From: Thermoplasmata archaeon
Lineage (GTDB): Archaea; Thermoplasmatota; Thermoplasmata; SG8-5; JAGLSY01
Direction: 5' to 3'
DNA length: 8,293 nucleotides
NCBI GenBank assembly: GCA_023137005.1
Contig: JAGLQE010000302.1
Span: forward strand, 1 to 8,293
The notes under the pieces are model-generated. The model searched no databases. It saw only the letters and a program-made list of their open reading frames with translations, and was not told where the DNA came from. Shown in pieces: positions 6,029-8,293 of this stretch. Numbering within the stretch: the first letter of the stretch is position 1; each line of letters starts with the position of its first letter. Made by a program: the position numbers and the translations under genes.

Positions 6029-7048
6029 TTAATCCAGCCTCTCCTGGCATATGGCTCTTCTTGAACAGTTCTTACATTTTCCAGGCTTATTGTGGTTCCT
6101 GTGAACGTCCTTAGATGTCAATAAAGCCCTCATTTCGTCTAATTTTGTAAGTACTAGGTCCTTCAGTGAATCATCATACTCTATCTCATGCTCGGTCTTT
6201 TCGTATTTCAAAATACCATAAGGCGGGGCTTCACCATATTCCTCACCGATGAGGACGCAATAGGCGGCGGTCTGGAGTATGTGGGAGAACAGAGGACCAC
6301 GGGGTGTTCTGCCGGTCTTCACCTCCACCGGGATATAACCATCATCGATCACAAGCACATAGTCTGGCCTACCGCTCAGGCCCAGCTTTTTGGAGATGAA
6401 TAGCTTGGGTTTCTTTTCATCAGAGTCCACATAGGTGATCTTGTCCTTGATATTCCTTATCTGCCTCTTCGTCATGGCGATATGGATATGCTTAAGGGAC
6501 CTGTAAAGGAAATAGGATGCGGCTATCAGCCACACCAATGATACTGCTAGCAATATCTCTGCCCCTTCTGGACTGAAGTATTGCTCCAATATGGTCAGTG
6601 AATTGACACCTATTATGGCCCCAATGATAGCGAATATCAGGATGATCCTTTCATATATCATTTTGGTCTTCTTCTTGGCTATGGTCTCGGCCAAGTAGAG
6701 GAAATAACAGGCAGCCAGTATCCAAATAAGGGCGATAACACCCATTATCAGACCGATGTTCATATCTGCCTTGAACACAAGGGATAGACCTACCAAAGAA
6801 ATGAGGGTGGATGCTATGGCGAACCAAAGGACCGTGGTCTCTGATTCTTTTGCTTTAGCCTCCCTGTCCAAGATGCTATTTAGATCCTGGCTGAGGTCAT
6901 TATGTTTTTCCTGCCCTATAGCCAGCACACGTTTTTTATCCTCTTCAGGGTCATCCAAACCAATGCTCAACCACCAGCTCAGAGGGCAATAACCATATTT
7001 TTCCAGGTCACTGGCTGATATTATTGGTCTTGGCCCTTCCTCTACCAT
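6029..7048 (-). CDS. Membrane-embedded Cas4/RecB-like PD-(D/E)XK nuclease
   Basis: The protein has 339 residues; stand-alone Cas4 is usually near 160-220. The N-terminus carries the Cas4 cysteine in YGYCPLSWW (Cys21) and His49 in GQEKH. The nuclease core has GRPD (Asp229) and PVEVKTG (Glu242, Lys244), then HILQTAAYCVL (256-266) with the RecB-type Q-x3-Y. The C-terminus carries CKNCSRRAIC (Cys325, Cys328, Cys334), which with Cys21 would bind a 4Fe-4S cluster. All residues expected of an active Cas4-type exonuclease are present. Inserted between the N-terminal cysteine region and the core are four membrane helices (about 72-92, 97-119, 134-154, 163-183), arranged as two similar hairpins. The nuclease parts would lie together in the cytosol at the membrane. 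No cas1, cas2 or CRISPR array is visible, so a role in repair, mobile-element defence or DNA uptake is as likely as CRISPR adaptation. A minus-strand TATA box about 26 bp upstream and the lack of a ribosome site suggest a leaderless mRNA. Confidence 0.85.
   Translation of the reverse strand: MVEEGPRPIISASDLEKYGYCPLSWWLSIGLDDPEEDKKRVLAIGQEKHNDLSQDLNSILDREAKAKESETTVLWFAIASTLISLVGLSLVFKADMNIGLIMGVIALIWILAACYFLYLAETIAKKKTKMIYERIILIFAIIGAIIGVNSLTILEQYFSPEGAEILLAVSLVWLIAASYFLYRSLKHIHIAMTKRQIRNIKDKITYVDSDEKKPKLFISKKLGLSGRPDYVLVIDDGYIPVEVKTGRTPRGPLFSHILQTAAYCVLIGEEYGEAPPYGILKYEKTEHEIEYDDSLKDLVLTKLDEMRALLTSKDVHRNHNKPGKCKNCSRRAICQERLD
6491..6649 (-). repeat. Transmembrane hairpin repeat, second copy, in the Cas4-like gene
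   Basis: This encodes residues 134-186. SLVWLIAASYFLYRS aligns without gaps to the first copy at an offset of 64 residues. Confidence 0.65.
6683..6841 (-). repeat. Transmembrane hairpin repeat, first copy, in the Cas4-like gene
   Basis: This encodes residues 70-122. ALIWILAACYFLYLA matches the second copy in W, the AA pair and the YFLY motif. The first helix of each pair is only weakly similar. Confidence 0.65.
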
Positions 7049-7067
7049 ACTGATGGAAATGCTTCAA

Positions 7068-7080
7068 AGTATTATAAATG
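7068..7080 (-). promoter_or_regulatory. TATA box of the Cas4-like gene, implying a leaderless transcript
   Basis: The minus strand reads CATTTATAATACT. Its centre is about 26 bp from the ATG at 7048, so transcription would begin at or next to the start codon. No GGAG/GGTG site precedes the ATG, which fits leaderless translation. Confidence 0.5.
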
Positions 7081-7105
7081 GTTTGCATGAAGGACAGATA
7101 TTTTA

Positions 7106-7122
7106 TACATTGTCATAATGTA
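7106..7122. repeat. Perfect 6-bp inverted repeat next to a TATA-like stretch
   Basis: TACATT-GTCAT-AATGTA forms a perfect 6+5+6 palindrome that overlaps a plus-strand TATA-like stretch (ATTTTATA, 7100-7107) and lies about 60 bp upstream of the Cas4-like gene. It may be an operator; it could also arise by chance in AT-rich DNA. Confidence 0.3.
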
Positions 7123-7166
7123 GGCAATATCCACTCAGCATGGTCGGGTGGGATTGGATGAAAGCC

Positions 7167-7177
7167 CAAAATATATT
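7167..7177 (+). promoter_or_regulatory. TATA box of the tRNA-His gene
   Basis: CAAAATATATT is centred about 28 bp before the mature tRNA 5' end, consistent with an archaeal promoter starting transcription close to the tRNA. Confidence 0.5.
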
Positions 7178-7200
7178 CCGACCTGCATCATTCGCACAAT

Positions 7201-7273
7201 GGCCGGGGTGGGGTAGTGGTTATCCTAGGGGCCTGTGGAGCCCCCGTCCCGGGTTCAATTCTCGGTCCCGGCC
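7201..7273 (+). tRNA. tRNA-His (GTG anticodon)
   Basis: The cloverleaf folds by eye: acceptor GCCGGGG (7202-7208) with TCCCGGC (7266-7272), anticodon stem GGGGC/GCCCC, loop CTGTGGA with anticodon GTG at 7235-7237, T stem CCGGG/CTCGG with loop TTCAATT. G-1 (7201) is encoded and pairs with the discriminator C73 (7273), the histidine identity pair. The D stem (GGGT with TCCT) is weak, with G-T and T-T pairs at its ends. CCA is not encoded; the next bases are CTC. No intron is seen. Confidence 0.95.
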
Positions 7274-7278
7274 CTCAT

Positions 7279-7303
7279 ATTATTTTATCATCCTTATCAT
7301 TTC
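7279..7303 (+). terminator. T-rich tract after tRNA-His
   Basis: A run rich in T (ATTATTTTATC and following) comes directly after the tRNA. Archaeal termination uses such tracts; the call is weak because no single long T run is present. Confidence 0.35.
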
Positions 7304-7312
7304 ATCATAGCT

Positions 7313-7324
7313 AAAATTATAAAT
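7313..7324 (+). promoter_or_regulatory. TATA box of the methionyl-tRNA synthetase gene
   Basis: AAAATTATAAAT would place a transcript start near 7345, leaving a leader of about 20 nt that contains the GAGGTG site. Confidence 0.5.
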
Positions 7325-7352
7325 CCTATACCCATATCAACCTGTATAGTCA

Positions 7353-7358
7353 GAGGTG
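7353..7358 (+). promoter_or_regulatory. Ribosome binding site of metG
   Basis: GAGGTG ends 6 nt before ATG 7365 and fixes the start of the synthetase. Confidence 0.6.
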
Positions 7359-7364
7359 TTTAGC

Positions 7365-8293
7365 ATGGACAAGATATTCATTGGAGTGGCCTGGCCTTAT
7401 GCGAACGGCCCAATTCATGTAGGCCACATGGCAGGATGCAACCTTCCCCCGGATATATTTCGCAAGTTCCATATCATGAATGGTAATGACGTCCTCATGG
7501 TATCGGGCTCCGATATGCATGGTACCCCGGTCACTGTTCAGGCTGAGAAAGAAGGCATAACACCCAAAGAACTGGCTCAGAAATATCATTTGATGAATAT
7601 CAAGGCACTCAATGATTTTGGAATTGTCTTCGACGAGTTCCACAGCACTGAGGACCCCGACCACATAAGGGTCGTCCAGGAGATGTTCAAACAGATATAC
7701 GAGAATGGATATCTCTATGAAAAAGAAATGCAATTACCATTCTGCAGCGAGTGTGACAGAACACTGCCAGACCGTTACGTGGAAGGTGAATGTCCCTTCT
7801 GCCATTATGAGAATGCCAGAGGAGATCAGTGTGAAGAATGCGGCAAGCTCATGGATCCAGAGACACTGATATCTTTGAGGTGTGCGGCCTGTGGCACAGA
7901 GCCGAAATTCGTAACACGTAACCATTTTTTCTTCAAACTGAGTGCCCTAGAGGAGCCATTGAAGGAATGGATGGCGGATAAGGATCACTGGCGCTCACAT
8001 GTTTTGAATTTCTCCAGGATGTTCCTGGAGGGAGGTCTAAAGGACAGGCCGATCACCCGGGACACCACCTATGGAATTAAGATCCCGATAGAGGGGCATG
8101 ATGACAAGCGCATCTATGTCTGGTTCGACGCGGTGATCGGCTACCTGGCGGCGAGCAAAGAGTGGGCCAAGGTCATCGGCGAACCGGAAAAATGGCGCGA
8201 GTGGTGGCAGGATGACGAGGCGCACAGCACCTACTTTATCGCCAAGGACAACATTACCTTTCACACCATCATCTGGCCGGCAATGCTGATGGG
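7365..8293 (+). CDS. metG: Methionyl-tRNA synthetase, N-terminal part (cut by window edge)
   Basis: The frame is open to the last base, giving 309 residues plus two bases. The enzyme charges tRNA-Met with methionine in the cytosol. The class I nucleotide-binding start is typical: VAWPYANGPIHVGHM with the HIGH-type motif HVGH at 18-21. Next come VSGSDMHGTPVT at 46-57 and two zinc knuckles in the connective domain (Cys127, 130, 143, 146 and Cys156, 159, 173, 176), the four-plus-four cysteine form. RNHFFFKLS (185-193) and YVWFDAVIGYL follow, and the last part, FIAKDNITFHTIIWPAMLM, is the usual sequence ahead of KMSKS, which lies beyond the window. A GAGGTG site precedes the ATG. The last ~190 bases are richer in G+C and use CGC, GCG and ATC where earlier parts also use AGA/AGG and ATA. 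The protein stays in frame and matches the family throughout. Confidence 0.96.
   Translation, partial: MDKIFIGVAWPYANGPIHVGHMAGCNLPPDIFRKFHIMNGNDVLMVSGSDMHGTPVTVQAEKEGITPKELAQKYHLMNIKALNDFGIVFDEFHSTEDPDHIRVVQEMFKQIYENGYLYEKEMQLPFCSECDRTLPDRYVEGECPFCHYENARGDQCEECGKLMDPETLISLRCAACGTEPKFVTRNHFFFKLSALEEPLKEWMADKDHWRSHVLNFSRMFLEGGLKDRPITRDTTYGIKIPIEGHDDKRIYVWFDAVIGYLAASKEWAKVIGEPEKWREWWQDDEAHSTYFIAKDNITFHTIIWPAMLM

Noticed and set aside
6188..6992. Plus-strand frames of 71 and 78 codons opposite the Cas4-like gene
   Set aside because: The minus frame contains a full set of nuclease motifs; the plus frames have no recognisable features.
6029..7200. CRISPR array or cas operon expected next to a Cas4-like gene
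   Set aside because: No repeat-spacer pattern or cas1/cas2-like frame is present anywhere in the window.
7201..7290. tRNA-associated integration site
   Set aside because: No second copy of the tRNA 3' end and no integrase were found in the window; the tRNA is followed by an ordinary housekeeping gene.
7350..7925. Minus-strand frames opposite the synthetase
   Set aside because: They are shadows of metG, whose HVGH motif and zinc knuckles fix the plus frame.

Overview
The window looks archaeal and is most likely from the Thermoplasmatota/Euryarchaeota side. The evidence is archaeal-style TATA boxes about 26 bp upstream of inferred transcript starts, a mix of GGTG/GGAG-type ribosome sites and one probably leaderless gene, a tRNA-His with an encoded G-1 and no encoded CCA, a methionyl-tRNA synthetase with two Cys4 zinc knuckles, and a surface protein with a PGF-CTERM-like tail. 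The phylum is an inference; no marker was compared.

Layout: (1) <1-597, minus: the start of a secreted protein of unknown function, cut by the window edge. (2) 598-843: divergent intergenic region with a TATA box for each direction and an imperfect inverted repeat. (3) 844-5943, plus: a tightly packed gene cluster. It encodes a membrane-anchored multiheme cytochrome c with 19 candidate heme motifs and a NapC/NrfH-like N-terminus, a four-helix b-type cytochrome, a GlcD/D-LDH-family FAD oxidoreductase, a single-heme surface protein, a possible 19-codon mini-ORF, and a small DUF4346-like protein. (4) 6029-7048, minus: a Cas4/RecB-like PD-(D/E)XK nuclease interrupted by two tandemly duplicated transmembrane hairpins. 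(5) 7201-7273, plus: tRNA-His(GTG). (6) 7365->8293, plus: the N-terminal 309 residues of methionyl-tRNA synthetase.

The most interesting system is the 844-5943 cluster. The likely flow is: a cytosolic flavoprotein oxidises a 2-hydroxyacid-like substrate, passes electrons to a di-heme b-type cytochrome that spans the membrane, and this feeds a surface-exposed cytochrome wire. In an archaeon without an outer membrane this is a complete cytosol-to-exterior route, possibly for extracellular electron transfer or for an extracellular acceptor. The chain is inferred from adjacency and topology; the direction of flow and the substrate are not proven. The second item of interest is the membrane-embedded Cas4-like nuclease, which has no CRISPR array or other cas gene near it here.

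The two coding regions at the window edges (<1-597 and 7365->8293) are open at the boundary. Base composition rises within the last ~190 bases of the synthetase.
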